Part shown: one piece after another, positions 33,240-42,032 of the stretch | Layout of the letters: every line of letters begins with the position of its first letter | How positions within the stretch are numbered: position 1 is the first letter of the stretch | DNA from: Marinoscillum sp049115815 | Lineage (GTDB): Bacteria > Bacteroidota > Bacteroidia > Cytophagales > Cyclobacteriaceae | Length of the DNA stretch: 64,000 nt | Reading direction: 5' to 3' | NCBI GenBank assembly: GCA_049115815.1 | Contig: JAGDZO010000019.1 | Coordinates: 248,001-312,000 of the forward strand | Program-made: the position numbers and the translations under genes | The notes under the pieces: model-generated | Database searches by the model: none | What the model was told of the DNA's origin: nothing | Seen by the model: only the letters and a program-made list of their open reading frames with translations

Positions 33240-34465
33240 GATTCTATTAAGTCCATGGTACTAGCATAAATTGACGGAGATGCATTGCCTAAGTTAAATG
33301 TAAAGGACCTTCGAAAATCTCTGATAGCTTCATCATAAATAGAAGTTGAAGAGGTTAAATATGAGCCAAGTACTTCCTCAAACTTTTCAACCGTTACAAC
33401 CGGACCAATTTTGCCTCGATAATAAATCTCAGGATATAAATTATACTTTTCTTTGTTTTCTAAGTCTTCCAATGGGATTTTGAGCTTATTGCCTAAGAAC
33501 ACAATCGGTTTACCAGTAAGAAGCACGTACTCATATCCAAGACCGGAATTGTCTGTAAGAAACAGATCTGAGTTATGGAATAAATCGACAACTTCACTAA
33601 ACTTTTGATCCTTACTCAAGAGAATAATATTCTCATAAGTGCCCTTCTTTATGCCCAAGATGGTATTTTCCCAATCCACACCACCAGATTTTTCAACATC
33701 AAACTGTCTATATAGTAATGGGTGAAGTTTTATTATTAAACGAATCCTATTAGTTCGACATAAAGTCACTATAGGATTAAGAAAATCAAATAACGAGGAA
33801 ATCTCTCTGTGATAAGTTGGTCCATAAAAAACAGTTTGAATCGGTTGCTCATTAGTTTTCTGAAATTTTTTTGTGTATCCATCCAACTTTGGATAACCGT
33901 CCTTTCTTACCCATTTGTTGTCAAGATATCCTTTAAAAACTCCCTCGGTAAGTTGATTGAATTGCATTTCTGTATTTGCAATAAACATTGAAACATTTTC
34001 AATATATGTCGAATCTAATACAGATACGAACGACCCAAATCCATGATTAATCTGAATATGTTTTATCAATTCATTTGGCACTCGATCTTTTGGTTTTAAT
34101 TGAGTAGCGTGAAATACTACTCTCTTGAAAAGCAAGGGGGAAAGAAAAGAAGGAAACAAATGCATAAATCTATAACGCCTATCCAAAGTCCATACAGGAT
34201 AGCGTAAGTTGGTAGTTATTGCTAGTTCATACTTTGTCTCTTTCTCCCTGAATTTCAAAAACTGCAAATACACATTTATAAAAAAATCATTGTATGTACC
34301 GTTTTCATAATTAAAGCAAACCCAAACCTTATTTCTAGAATTTAGGATTCTAACAATTTGAATTGGTACAAAAAATAATTCAAGAAACAATCCAAGAATA
34401 ATACTCATCACACCCTTGGGCTTTGTAAGTACTCGGAACACCTTTCGTAAAGCCAAAAGAGTCAT
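33227..34465 (-). CDS. CDP-glycerol glycerophosphotransferase-like protein, divergent
   Basis: A 412-residue protein with an N-terminal hydrophobic segment (about 15-40) and a C-terminal GT-B domain resembling Glyphos_transf. Visible matches are FYGPTYHREISS (PTxR-like), IRLIIKLHPL, DLFLTDNSGLGYEYVLLTGKPIVFL, which is the TDxSS-like donor motif with N for Y, and HGFG in place of the usual WHGT. It is therefore more divergent than the next gene. It may transfer glycerol-phosphate or another polyol-phosphate, or act as a general GT-B transferase. Overlaps that gene by 4 bp. Confidence 0.68.
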   Translation of the reverse strand: MTLLALRKVFRVLTKPKGVMSIILGLFLELFFVPIQIVRILNSRNKVWVCFNYENGTYNDFFINVYLQFLKFREKETKYELAITTNLRYPVWTLDRRYRFMHLFPSFLSPLLFKRVVFHATQLKPKDRVPNELIKHIQINHGFGSFVSVLDSTYIENVSMFIANTEMQFNQLTEGVFKGYLDNKWVRKDGYPKLDGYTKKFQKTNEQPIQTVFYGPTYHREISSLFDFLNPIVTLCRTNRIRLIIKLHPLLYRQFDVEKSGGVDWENTILGIKKGTYENIILLSKDQKFSEVVDLFHNSDLFLTDNSGLGYEYVLLTGKPIVFLGNKLKIPLEDLENKEKYNLYPEIYYRGKIGPVVTVEKFEEVLGSYLTSSTSIYDEAIRDFRRSFTFNLGNASPSIYASTMDLIESWDT

Positions 34466-35616
34466 ATTAATTCCATAATTTCCTGAACAATCCTGCCAGA
34501 ATTCAGCCCATCGTTGAATTTATTAAAAACTGCATTCAACTCTCTTCTTTGTTCACGAAATGTATCCTGTCCATTTCTTACTTTAATTAGCTCTTCAAAC
34601 AGATCTTGATATGAAGTGACTTTAGGTCCAGGGGTAACCTCTTCATAGTTATAGTACATCTCCCTATCTTTTGTTAAATAACTATTAAGATCAAAAGGAT
34701 AAAAAATTATTGGCTTATCCTTTAGTAAAAAATCAAAATATATAGAGCTATAATCCGTAATCAAAAAGTCATAATCCCAAAGCGCCGAGTAAATATCACC
34801 ATCTATGTCAGCATCTTTTAAAAACCGGATATTTTGATATTCATTAACCGAAGCTAATCTGGTTTGATAATAAAAATGCAGTTTTACATCAACTTGAATT
34901 CTTGATCCTTCCAAAATCTCGTCTAATTTTTTTAACATACTCTCAACGGTTACTAAAAAATCAGAATCTCCCTCGCCTCTATGTGTTGGTAAGTATACTC
35001 CCTGTAAGAATTTCTTTTCCTTTTCTTGAATTGTCAGTTTTGAAGCAAAATCATTTCTAGAATAACCTGTAATAACAACTTCCTCATTCAACTTGAAGGC
35101 TGTTTTAAATCTGGTGGCAACTTCTTCTGATGATGCACAAATCAACGAATAGTTTGTTGGACTATAGACCGGAAATATTTTACTTAATATGCCTTTTGGT
35201 GCTTTAAAGGTAATTTTATCATCATTCATTATTTTCTTAAGTGGAGTTCCATGCCATAAGTTCACTAGTTTTATGCTTTTACCTACAAAGTATGGATTGA
35301 TATCATTTTTACCCGTGCAAACGACACCCACCTTCGCAATCAACTGAAAATAAATCCCTTTAATACTATTGGTCCTATATGATTCAAAACCTTTATCACG
35401 GATCATATCAATAACCTTCTTATCTCTTGATAGCCAAATACATCTTAAGGTTGTTATTTGGTTACAATATTCGAAAAGGTACTTCGAATTATCAGAATAC
35501 CTATACCCAAACCAAGCGCCAAAAACCCAAAGATTAGTTTTCTTTCTAATCAAAAAAGAAATCAGATAAATTGGAAAATAACATATCGCATTGAGAAATC
35601 TTTTCACTTTGACCAT
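34462..35616 (-). CDS. CDP-glycerol glycerophosphotransferase family protein
   Basis: A 384-residue member of the TagB/TagF family. A short N-terminal hydrophobic segment precedes WHGTPLK (121-127), the conserved His motif of the family. PTHRGEGD, VKLHFYYQ, and FLITDYSSIYFDFLLKDKPIIFYPFDL follow; the TDYSSIYFDF block is the CDP-glycerol-binding signature. In Gram-positive bacteria these enzymes build glycerol-phosphate teichoic acid; here one is embedded in a Gram-negative capsule operon. A cytidylyltransferase and a glycerol-phosphate dehydrogenase are close upstream, giving a consistent precursor route. Confidence 0.88.
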   Translation of the reverse strand: MVKVKRFLNAICYFPIYLISFLIRKKTNLWVFGAWFGYRYSDNSKYLFEYCNQITTLRCIWLSRDKKVIDMIRDKGFESYRTNSIKGIYFQLIAKVGVVCTGKNDINPYFVGKSIKLVNLWHGTPLKKIMNDDKITFKAPKGILSKIFPVYSPTNYSLICASSEEVATRFKTAFKLNEEVVITGYSRNDFASKLTIQEKEKKFLQGVYLPTHRGEGDSDFLVTVESMLKKLDEILEGSRIQVDVKLHFYYQTRLASVNEYQNIRFLKDADIDGDIYSALWDYDFLITDYSSIYFDFLLKDKPIIFYPFDLNSYLTKDREMYYNYEEVTPGPKVTSYQDLFEELIKVRNGQDTFREQRRELNAVFNKFNDGLNSGRIVQEIMELI

Positions 35617-36842
35617 AAACCAAATTTAAATGTCCCATAAATTCTTATCAATAGAACTGTAGATTCTGTGATGAAAATGGCCAGAACAACATTCATTAAT
35701 GTCACTTCCTTTAGTATAATTAGGACAACAAGAAGCGTGATATGCAGAAAAGAAGAAATCATTACACTACGATTAACAAAACCCGAAAATCCCATAGCCC
35801 CCAAGAAAGGGTATCCCAATAAGATTGAAGGGACAATTACGAGTGTAATAAAAAGTAAGCGCTGGAACACAAAAACACTTTCAATTCCAGCATCTCTAAA
35901 AACCAAACTAAAAATAATATCAGCTGTAAAATACACTCCAACAACAACTAAGAAATTAATTAAAACACTTCCTAAGAAAATCTTTCTAAATATTTTGTTG
36001 TCTTTAACCCTTGAAATAAAAGGATATACGGCATTCATTAGTGGATGGTAAAGGCCTTGCATAGCCTGAAACAATTTTTCTGCTATTGAGTAAACCCCTA
36101 CCATCTCCATTCCTAAAAAAGCTCCTACAACAAAAGTATTGCTTATGGTATAGAGTGAAACTGAAACTCTAGAAAGAAAAAATGCATAACTGTCAATGAG
36201 ATACTTTTTAAGAAGAAATAAACTTGGAACAAAATATGAGATTTGAAACTTTTGCACGCAAATCAGCAACCCAATGATTGCTGTTATCAAGTAACTCGAA
36301 GAATTAAGAACAGGTACTAAATAAAGGTCATTAGGTTCTCTTACCAAAACAAACAGGCTAATCGCATAAGCAGTTTTAGCGCTTAATGATGTAATGGTAA
36401 TTAGTTTCATCCTTTCCATTCCTTGAAAAAACCAATTGGGGGTAAGAGCTTGGGCAATCACAAATCCAAATGAAACGATGACGAGGAATTGAATCTCTCT
36501 TAGACTTGGAATAAAGTATAATAATGTTAATAAGATGGGGAGCGAGACAAAGATTAAAAGAATTTTCAATGTCAACACTGAAGAGAATATTTCATTCAGT
36601 TTGCCCGTATTTTCTGAGTTTTCCGCAACGATCTTTGGTGCCGACAGATTAAAACCAAATGAACTCAAAATTAAAAAATACCCATTAAATACGAGGGCGT
36701 AAGAATATTTACCATATTCCGTAACTCCAAGAACGCTTACCAAATAAGGAAGAGTAATCAATGGAACAATATAATTGCCTCCCTGTGTAAGTAAAAGCGA
36801 AATAAAATTCTGAATTACCCGACCTAGATCTTTATTCATCAA
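35604..36842 (-). CDS. Wzx-type oligosaccharide flippase, copy 1
   Basis: A 412-residue polytopic membrane protein with about twelve hydrophobic segments of the MATE/MOP superfamily. The motifs LLTQGGNYIVPLITLPYLVSVLGVTEYGKYSYA and TPNWFFQGMERM are typical of RfbX/Wzx proteins. It flips the lipid-linked repeat from cytoplasm to periplasm. It lies in the exporter operon, overlapping the glycerophosphotransferase gene by 13 bp. A related flippase is at 43691-44941. Confidence 0.92.
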   Translation of the reverse strand: MMNKDLGRVIQNFISLLLTQGGNYIVPLITLPYLVSVLGVTEYGKYSYALVFNGYFLILSSFGFNLSAPKIVAENSENTGKLNEIFSSVLTLKILLIFVSLPILLTLLYFIPSLREIQFLVIVSFGFVIAQALTPNWFFQGMERMKLITITSLSAKTAYAISLFVLVREPNDLYLVPVLNSSSYLITAIIGLLICVQKFQISYFVPSLFLLKKYLIDSYAFFLSRVSVSLYTISNTFVVGAFLGMEMVGVYSIAEKLFQAMQGLYHPLMNAVYPFISRVKDNKIFRKIFLGSVLINFLVVVGVYFTADIIFSLVFRDAGIESVFVFQRLLFITLVIVPSILLGYPFLGAMGFSGFVNRSVMISSFLHITLLVVLIILKEVTLMNVVLAIFITESTVLLIRIYGTFKFGLWSK

Positions 36843-36846
36843 AATC

Positions 36847-37899
36847 TTATTGCTTCAAATACGTATCACGAAACCTATCGTATTGATCAATAAATTCATC
36901 GCATGACATTTCATCTAAAACAGTATATCGACCAGGTCTCATTTCCTTTGCCAATTCAAATATATCTTTAAGCCGCATTTCAATTTGATCGCTCAAATCG
37001 GTAAATACAAGTGGTATCTCGGTTGCTTCAGCATAATTAATGTGTTCAACTAATAATTTCCCTTGAAGATAGAGACAAAATAAACTAACTGATGCTACTT
37101 GTAAACCATGCAAATTATCGGTAGAAAGACCCAAAAAATCAATTGCATGACTAATTAAATGCTCGCTACCACTACAAGGTCTGCTGCTCCCTGCCAATCC
37201 CATGGCTATTCCCGAATTTACTTGTCCTTGGATTATTGTTCTCAAAAAAGGTTTGAACCTGAAGTCAACTCGATTAAAATGTACTAATGAATGAGCAGCA
37301 CTTCTTGATAACTGAAAAGCAAGATCATTCATTTGGACATTACCATTTTGAACAGCCAATATCCAATCATTTGTAGCACTAAAGTTTGAAAGCACATCTC
37401 CTGCTGCGGCCTGAAGATACTTCTCGGGAGATTTACGAATTATATCTAAATCAATAAAAACCCCCATAGGCATCTGAGCCGGCAAACTTTCCGAAATTCC
37501 ACTACTATTTGTGATAACTGCGATTGGAGATATTAATCCGTCATTTGAGATTATTGTAGGAACTGAAACATGATTTAGATGGCTTAAATAAGCTACCCTT
37601 TTAACCGTATCTAGAACTTTTCCTCCCCCAACAGCAATCAACAACCTAAAATCATTCTTTTGACAGTACTCACGTACCATATTGACAGTTCTGTCAGAAT
37701 TGTCTTCAATCTCTAGATGCCCCCATTCCTTATTCCTTATTATTTCATTGGCAATATGAGAAGAATAATTTAGGCCTGAAACCACCAGAATATTTTTAAA
37801 TAATATGTTATTTCGTTTAAATGTCTTTTTTATTTTAAAACGGATAGCTTCATCTACTTGAAAAATAATCGGCAAATGCGCTAATTGCGAAAAAATCAT
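36847..37899 (-). CDS. sn-glycerol-1-phosphate dehydrogenase-like protein
   Basis: A 350-residue protein of the iron-containing dehydrogenase/EgsA-AraM group. The cofactor loop is AVGGGKVLDTVK (91-94 GGGK), SVPTIISNDG is typical, and the three metal ligands expected for this family are present: D168 (AAAGDVLSNFSATNDW), H247 (CSGSEHLISHAIDF) and H264 (LHGLQVA). G1P dehydrogenase reduces dihydroxyacetone phosphate to sn-glycerol-1-phosphate, the enantiomer of the normal bacterial G3P. Placed next to a TagD-like cytidylyltransferase and two glycerophosphotransferases, it probably supplies the polymer precursor. Supply to archaeal-type ether lipids is an alternative. Confidence 0.85.
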   Translation of the reverse strand: MIFSQLAHLPIIFQVDEAIRFKIKKTFKRNNILFKNILVVSGLNYSSHIANEIIRNKEWGHLEIEDNSDRTVNMVREYCQKNDFRLLIAVGGGKVLDTVKRVAYLSHLNHVSVPTIISNDGLISPIAVITNSSGISESLPAQMPMGVFIDLDIIRKSPEKYLQAAAGDVLSNFSATNDWILAVQNGNVQMNDLAFQLSRSAAHSLVHFNRVDFRFKPFLRTIIQGQVNSGIAMGLAGSSRPCSGSEHLISHAIDFLGLSTDNLHGLQVASVSLFCLYLQGKLLVEHINYAEATEIPLVFTDLSDQIEMRLKDIFELAKEMRPGRYTVLDEMSCDEFIDQYDRFRDTYLKQ

Positions 37900-37918
37900 A
37901 TTGGATTTTTAAATAGTC

Positions 37919-38347
37919 TTACAGACTTTTTATTCTTTCTATAATCTCAGAGGTGCTAATACCAGAAGTATATGGTAATAATTTCAATTCCACTTTTTGT
38001 TCTTTCAAATACCCTTTGGTAACCCTGATTTGCTCTAAGTAACCATTAACATCCCAATCATCTCCATGAACAATAATATCTATATTGAATTTCTCAATAT
38101 ATGGTTTGTTATCAAAATCTCGAATAATAAAAGCTCTATCTACATATTTACATGCTTCAATCAATTCTAACCTATGTTGTTCACTATAAATCGGTAGTCT
38201 CTTATAGGCCTTGACCATATCATCTCCATTTATCGCGACGATCAATTCATTTCCCAATTCTTTAGCCTTTTTTAAAAGTCTGACATGTCCAGTATGAAAT
38301 AAATCAAATACCCCAATTACGTAAACAACCTTTAATGAATCTCTCAT
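37919..38347 (-). CDS. TagD-like cytidylyltransferase
   Basis: A 142-residue nucleotidyltransferase of the cytidylyltransferase-like fold. It has GVFDLFHTGHVRLL with the HxGH motif at residues 18-21, DDWDVNGYLEQ, and the C-terminal GISTSEII motif that binds the nucleotide. Such enzymes couple CTP to glycerol-phosphate, ethanolamine-phosphate or similar. Gene order (dehydrogenase next, then flippase and two glycerophosphotransferases) points to a CDP-glycerol-type product. Whether it accepts glycerol-1-phosphate rather than G3P is not visible from sequence. Confidence 0.88.
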   Translation of the reverse strand: MRDSLKVVYVIGVFDLFHTGHVRLLKKAKELGNELIVAINGDDMVKAYKRLPIYSEQHRLELIEACKYVDRAFIIRDFDNKPYIEKFNIDIIVHGDDWDVNGYLEQIRVTKGYLKEQKVELKLLPYTSGISTSEIIERIKSL

Positions 38348-38380
38348 AAAAATATACCTCTGAGCTTAATATTTCTAATG

Positions 38381-39445
38381 CTATTTAAGTATAAAAGTAT
38401 CCATCAAAATGTATAAAACACTGACGGAAAAGCCAATAAAGCCGAATACGAACAAAATTACAATTCTCTTTGGTTTGCTTTTCTCTACCGGAACGCGAAC
38501 TGGTTCGAGTATGGTAAATATTGGGGTTGTTTCCTTTATTTTAATTTTTGCCTGCTCTAGCTGATTAGCTAAACCTTTGTAAACTTCAAAGGCAATATCC
38601 ACCTCGTTCTTAATCCTTGAGTATTCAATCTCTATCAGCGAACTATTAATATTCTTATTCTGATCGGCATATCTTGCGAGTCTTGTCTGTTTCTTATTAT
38701 AGTCACCTTTCGCCTCTTCATATCTTTCGCGAACAAAATCATAATTCACAGTTGCTTTTTCTATTTTATATGAAGTTATCTCAGCTGTAAGTTTTTCAAC
38801 GATTAAATCGGTTAAACTAGCCGCAGCATATGGATCGGGCATTTCTGTGTTTATCGTTATAATTCCTGTTTCAACATTTACCGACACCTCTATTCTATCA
38901 CGAAATTTTTCCAGAATTCTCCAATCTTCTTTATTGATGAGTAATAATGAGCTCTCTCGATTATTAGTAGCGCGCTCATTCCCTTTCATCACGGATCTGA
39001 TTCTCGCAGGAAGCCCAATGGTATACGAAATCATCAACCCCATCAAAGATGGCTTGTCCACTGTCTTAAAATAGTACTGACTCGACATAACCGTATCGAG
39101 GTTTTGGAAGTACACTTGATTCTGTAATAATCCTAATTGAAAGGGTACACTTTTAGCAATCTCAGGATATAATTGTGGGGTTAAGGATCCAGAAACTCCA
39201 AGTCCAAGATTAACTCCAGCCAAGCCTGCCAAACTACCCAACCCCCCTAAATTAGGAGTTGTCCCCTCTTGAATTTCAGGCATCAATTTGCAAGATGCCT
39301 CATATTCAGTTTTTGAAGTAAGACTAATAATCAATCCTAAAAAAAGAAAACTACCAGTTATCCATAAACTCAATTTTCGATTCTGCCATATTATCCCAAT
39401 TAGGGCCATTAAATCAACTTCTTCCTCTATGTTTTTTCGTATCAT
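38381..39445 (-). CDS. Wzz-type chain-length determinant
   Basis: A 354-residue inner-membrane protein with one hydrophobic segment near residues 27-48 and a second near 330-350, separated by a long periplasmic coiled-coil-rich region (about 190-310, with EEAKGDYNKKQTRLARYADQ). The proline-rich PVRVPVEKSKPKR precedes the C-terminal membrane segment. This is the Wzz/PCP layout without a tyrosine-kinase domain. It controls polymer length together with the exporter encoded just before it. No Wzc kinase or Wzb phosphatase gene is seen in this window. Confidence 0.9.
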   Translation of the reverse strand: MIRKNIEEEVDLMALIGIIWQNRKLSLWITGSFLFLGLIISLTSKTEYEASCKLMPEIQEGTTPNLGGLGSLAGLAGVNLGLGVSGSLTPQLYPEIAKSVPFQLGLLQNQVYFQNLDTVMSSQYYFKTVDKPSLMGLMISYTIGLPARIRSVMKGNERATNNRESSLLLINKEDWRILEKFRDRIEVSVNVETGIITINTEMPDPYAAASLTDLIVEKLTAEITSYKIEKATVNYDFVRERYEEAKGDYNKKQTRLARYADQNKNINSSLIEIEYSRIKNEVDIAFEVYKGLANQLEQAKIKIKETTPIFTILEPVRVPVEKSKPKRIVILFVFGFIGFSVSVLYILMDTFILK

Positions 39446-39454
39446 TGTTTCATC

Positions 39455-41935
39455 TCAAAATCTAGAAATGAGTAACGCCAAAGATGCCAAACCTGTAGTC
39501 ATTCCAATTACCTCTTGTGGAGTCAATCTACGTCTTTCTGGTTTAGTTGGAATAATAATTTCCGCCCCTGGCTCAATCTTAGGATAATTTTTAAACCATA
39601 AAAAACTCTTTGTACTGGATGCTGTCCCGTTCGCGTAAATCACATAACTCTTTTTAACCCGAGCTTCATCTTTAAATCCACCAGCTTGGGAAATAAATTT
39701 TCTAAAACTCAGGTTTTTCGCATACCTGACATTTCCTGGATGTAAAACAGATCCTCGCACTCTTACCGTCTGTAACTGAGCAGGAATGTAAAGAATATCA
39801 TCTTCCTTCAAGATTAGATCAAAATCTGATCCTGGTGAATTCATTATTTTTTCAAGTTCAATACCTACTATCTCCCTTTCTTTCAAGGTTTTTTCTTCAC
39901 TGCTCGCGATCGTATCTCTACGAAAAATAGAGAGTAATTCCTCTCTCTTGACTTTGGCGGCCTGCTTTTCCCCTGAATCATCACCACTTGAATAATATTC
40001 TGTTTTTCTAATAAGAGTTGCTCCTTTTAAAAACGCAAAGTTTGTGAATCCATTTGCCCTCTTGATAATATCAGAAATTCGCTCTCCTTTCTTCTCTAAG
40101 ACGTATACTCCTGGAAAAGTAACTTCTCCGCTTATCTCTACTTTAGCTTGCTTTTTATAAAAAGGATTTTTACGAATGGAAACTAGGTCATAGGGTTCAA
40201 ATACAAATGTAGAAGCGTCATTATCATATTCTAAATCTGAATTAATGTCAATTTCAAACAATTTCGAAATTAAACCGCTACTACCGTTGCCTTCTGACTT
40301 GATCAACCTTCTTGCTACCTCTGCTTTAGACTTTAAAGCTGTTTCTTTGAACCCTCCAGCTAGCAACACTAATTCTTCAATAGTTTGTCCTTCTACGAAT
40401 GGATAAACCCCTGGTTTTATAACCTCACCTTCAATTTGAACAAAAGTTCTTTCTCTTATTTGATTAACAGATTCTATGATGACAAAATCTTCTTTTCTAA
40501 GTTGAATTTCACTTTCTCCATTGGTATATGTCAATTCAGATAAATTAATAGACTTACTACTTAAGGAATAATCCTTATTCTTGCTGTAAATAACCGCCCG
40601 TCCCAATAGAGCGTCACCCCTTAATCCTCCTGCTAACTCAATCAATTTACTCAGAGACAATGAGTCTGTGAGCTCAAATTCTCCAGGCTGGAAAATGGCA
40701 CCTTGAATTGTAACCCTGTTTACAAAATAGTTTGCTGCCCTTTTAACTTCTACCTGATCTGCATCTTTTAATAGAAATTCGCTATAACCGTCTTCTGTAA
40801 TCGTAGATACAGCATTGAAGCCATTCGATATTCTTCTTAGTGATATAACATCTCGGAACGCCTCGCCTGTGAATCCTCCGGCAAACTTCAAAAGATCACT
40901 AAGGTTTTCCTCATTCTTTAATTCATAGATTGCTGGTCGTTTAACCTCTCCTTTAATTGCAATATGATTAGAATAAGATTTGATAAGGATAACGTCACCA
41001 TCAGACAATCGCTGTGAGGTGCTCGCTCCCTCCAATAAAAACTGATAGCCATCAATGGTATTCAACCTAATCCCATTTCTATACACGTCAATTTCCCTAA
41101 GTGAGCCATCTTTTGATGGACCGCCTGCCAAGTATAAAAGATTCAGCACAGTAGCAAATGAATGAGTGGTATAAGTACCAGGTTTCACCACCTCTCCTAC
41201 AACATGAACATTTATGGACTTTATTCCCCCCAGACTTATATCAGCAAAGGCATTATCCCCCAATGAACTATAAATTTTCCTAAGTCTTAACTTGATCCTT
41301 TGAGACGCTTTATCAAATTGCAAACCAGCTAACTGTATAGGTCCAATATCCGGTATTCTGATGTAACCTTCGGGTGAAACTAATAACCTGTAACTATATT
41401 CAAAAGCTCCCCAGATATCAATAAGTATTTCGTCTCCAGGACCTAGGATGTAATTTTCTGGAGTAGGCCCATTTAGGGAAGGTTGAAAGATAGGTATTTC
41501 GCCCGTAAAATATCTTCTTCCAAATACTTCGAGATCCTCATGCTGTATTCGAATTGAGTCGCCAGAAGTCAATGAGGAAAAAGGGTCTGTCCTGCTTATT
41601 GGGTTAGATTGATTTAGTGAATACGACCTAATCCTATTCGAATCATCCTCCACTGGCGTTGAATTACCTAGTCCCTTCTTCCTTAATCCTTCAATTCTTT
41701 CCTGCAGTTGATTAAGTTGACTGCTAGACATTCCTTTGGCTTTAGCAAGCAATAGAAGCTGATCTTGCGAATATCCGGAAGCCTCCGCCTTTTCCATATA
41801 TCGTACTACCTGAGCATCAGTCAGGTTCTCAACATTTATCTTAGACAAATTATTTATATCAAAATTATCTTGTCCCGTGAGGAGGATAGGTGCAAACAAC
41901 ATGATAGTTACTGATAATAAAACTATTTTTCTCAT
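39455..41935 (-). CDS. Wza-like SLBB polysaccharide exporter
   Basis: An 826-residue outer-membrane export protein. A signal peptide is followed by an N-terminal helical region (AQVVRYMEKAEASG...), a Poly_export domain (about 155-245, with YILGPGDEILIDIWGA), and at least six SLBB domains recognisable as repeated GEV-type blocks (HVVGEVVKPG, AIKGEVKRPA, TIQGAIFQPG, QIEGEVIKPG, EISGEVTFPG, RVRGSVLHPG). A C-terminal region with PTKPERRRLTPQEVIG ends in a hydrophobic stretch. It is the first gene of the minus-strand operon, and the only such exporter seen in the window. Confidence 0.95.
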   Translation of the reverse strand: MRKIVLLSVTIMLFAPILLTGQDNFDINNLSKINVENLTDAQVVRYMEKAEASGYSQDQLLLLAKAKGMSSSQLNQLQERIEGLRKKGLGNSTPVEDDSNRIRSYSLNQSNPISRTDPFSSLTSGDSIRIQHEDLEVFGRRYFTGEIPIFQPSLNGPTPENYILGPGDEILIDIWGAFEYSYRLLVSPEGYIRIPDIGPIQLAGLQFDKASQRIKLRLRKIYSSLGDNAFADISLGGIKSINVHVVGEVVKPGTYTTHSFATVLNLLYLAGGPSKDGSLREIDVYRNGIRLNTIDGYQFLLEGASTSQRLSDGDVILIKSYSNHIAIKGEVKRPAIYELKNEENLSDLLKFAGGFTGEAFRDVISLRRISNGFNAVSTITEDGYSEFLLKDADQVEVKRAANYFVNRVTIQGAIFQPGEFELTDSLSLSKLIELAGGLRGDALLGRAVIYSKNKDYSLSSKSINLSELTYTNGESEIQLRKEDFVIIESVNQIRERTFVQIEGEVIKPGVYPFVEGQTIEELVLLAGGFKETALKSKAEVARRLIKSEGNGSSGLISKLFEIDINSDLEYDNDASTFVFEPYDLVSIRKNPFYKKQAKVEISGEVTFPGVYVLEKKGERISDIIKRANGFTNFAFLKGATLIRKTEYYSSGDDSGEKQAAKVKREELLSIFRRDTIASSEEKTLKEREIVGIELEKIMNSPGSDFDLILKEDDILYIPAQLQTVRVRGSVLHPGNVRYAKNLSFRKFISQAGGFKDEARVKKSYVIYANGTASSTKSFLWFKNYPKIEPGAEIIIPTKPERRRLTPQEVIGMTTGLASLALLISRF

Positions 41936-42016
41936 TCACTTATTATTCTATTAGCTCGCTTCATGAAATTATTTTGCGAAGTTATATAATGACATTTAGT
42001 TTGTCTCTATTTGTTC

Positions 42017-42024
42017 TACTTTTG
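42017..42024 (+). promoter_or_regulatory. Candidate -7 box before the first Wzi gene
   Basis: TACTTTTG fits TAnnTTTG, but lies only 9 bp before the ATG at 42033 and lacks a well-spaced -33 TTG. The 97-bp gap between the divergent exporter and Wzi genes must hold promoters for both; this is the best candidate seen. Confidence 0.22.
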
Positions 42025-42032
42025 ACCTAGTT

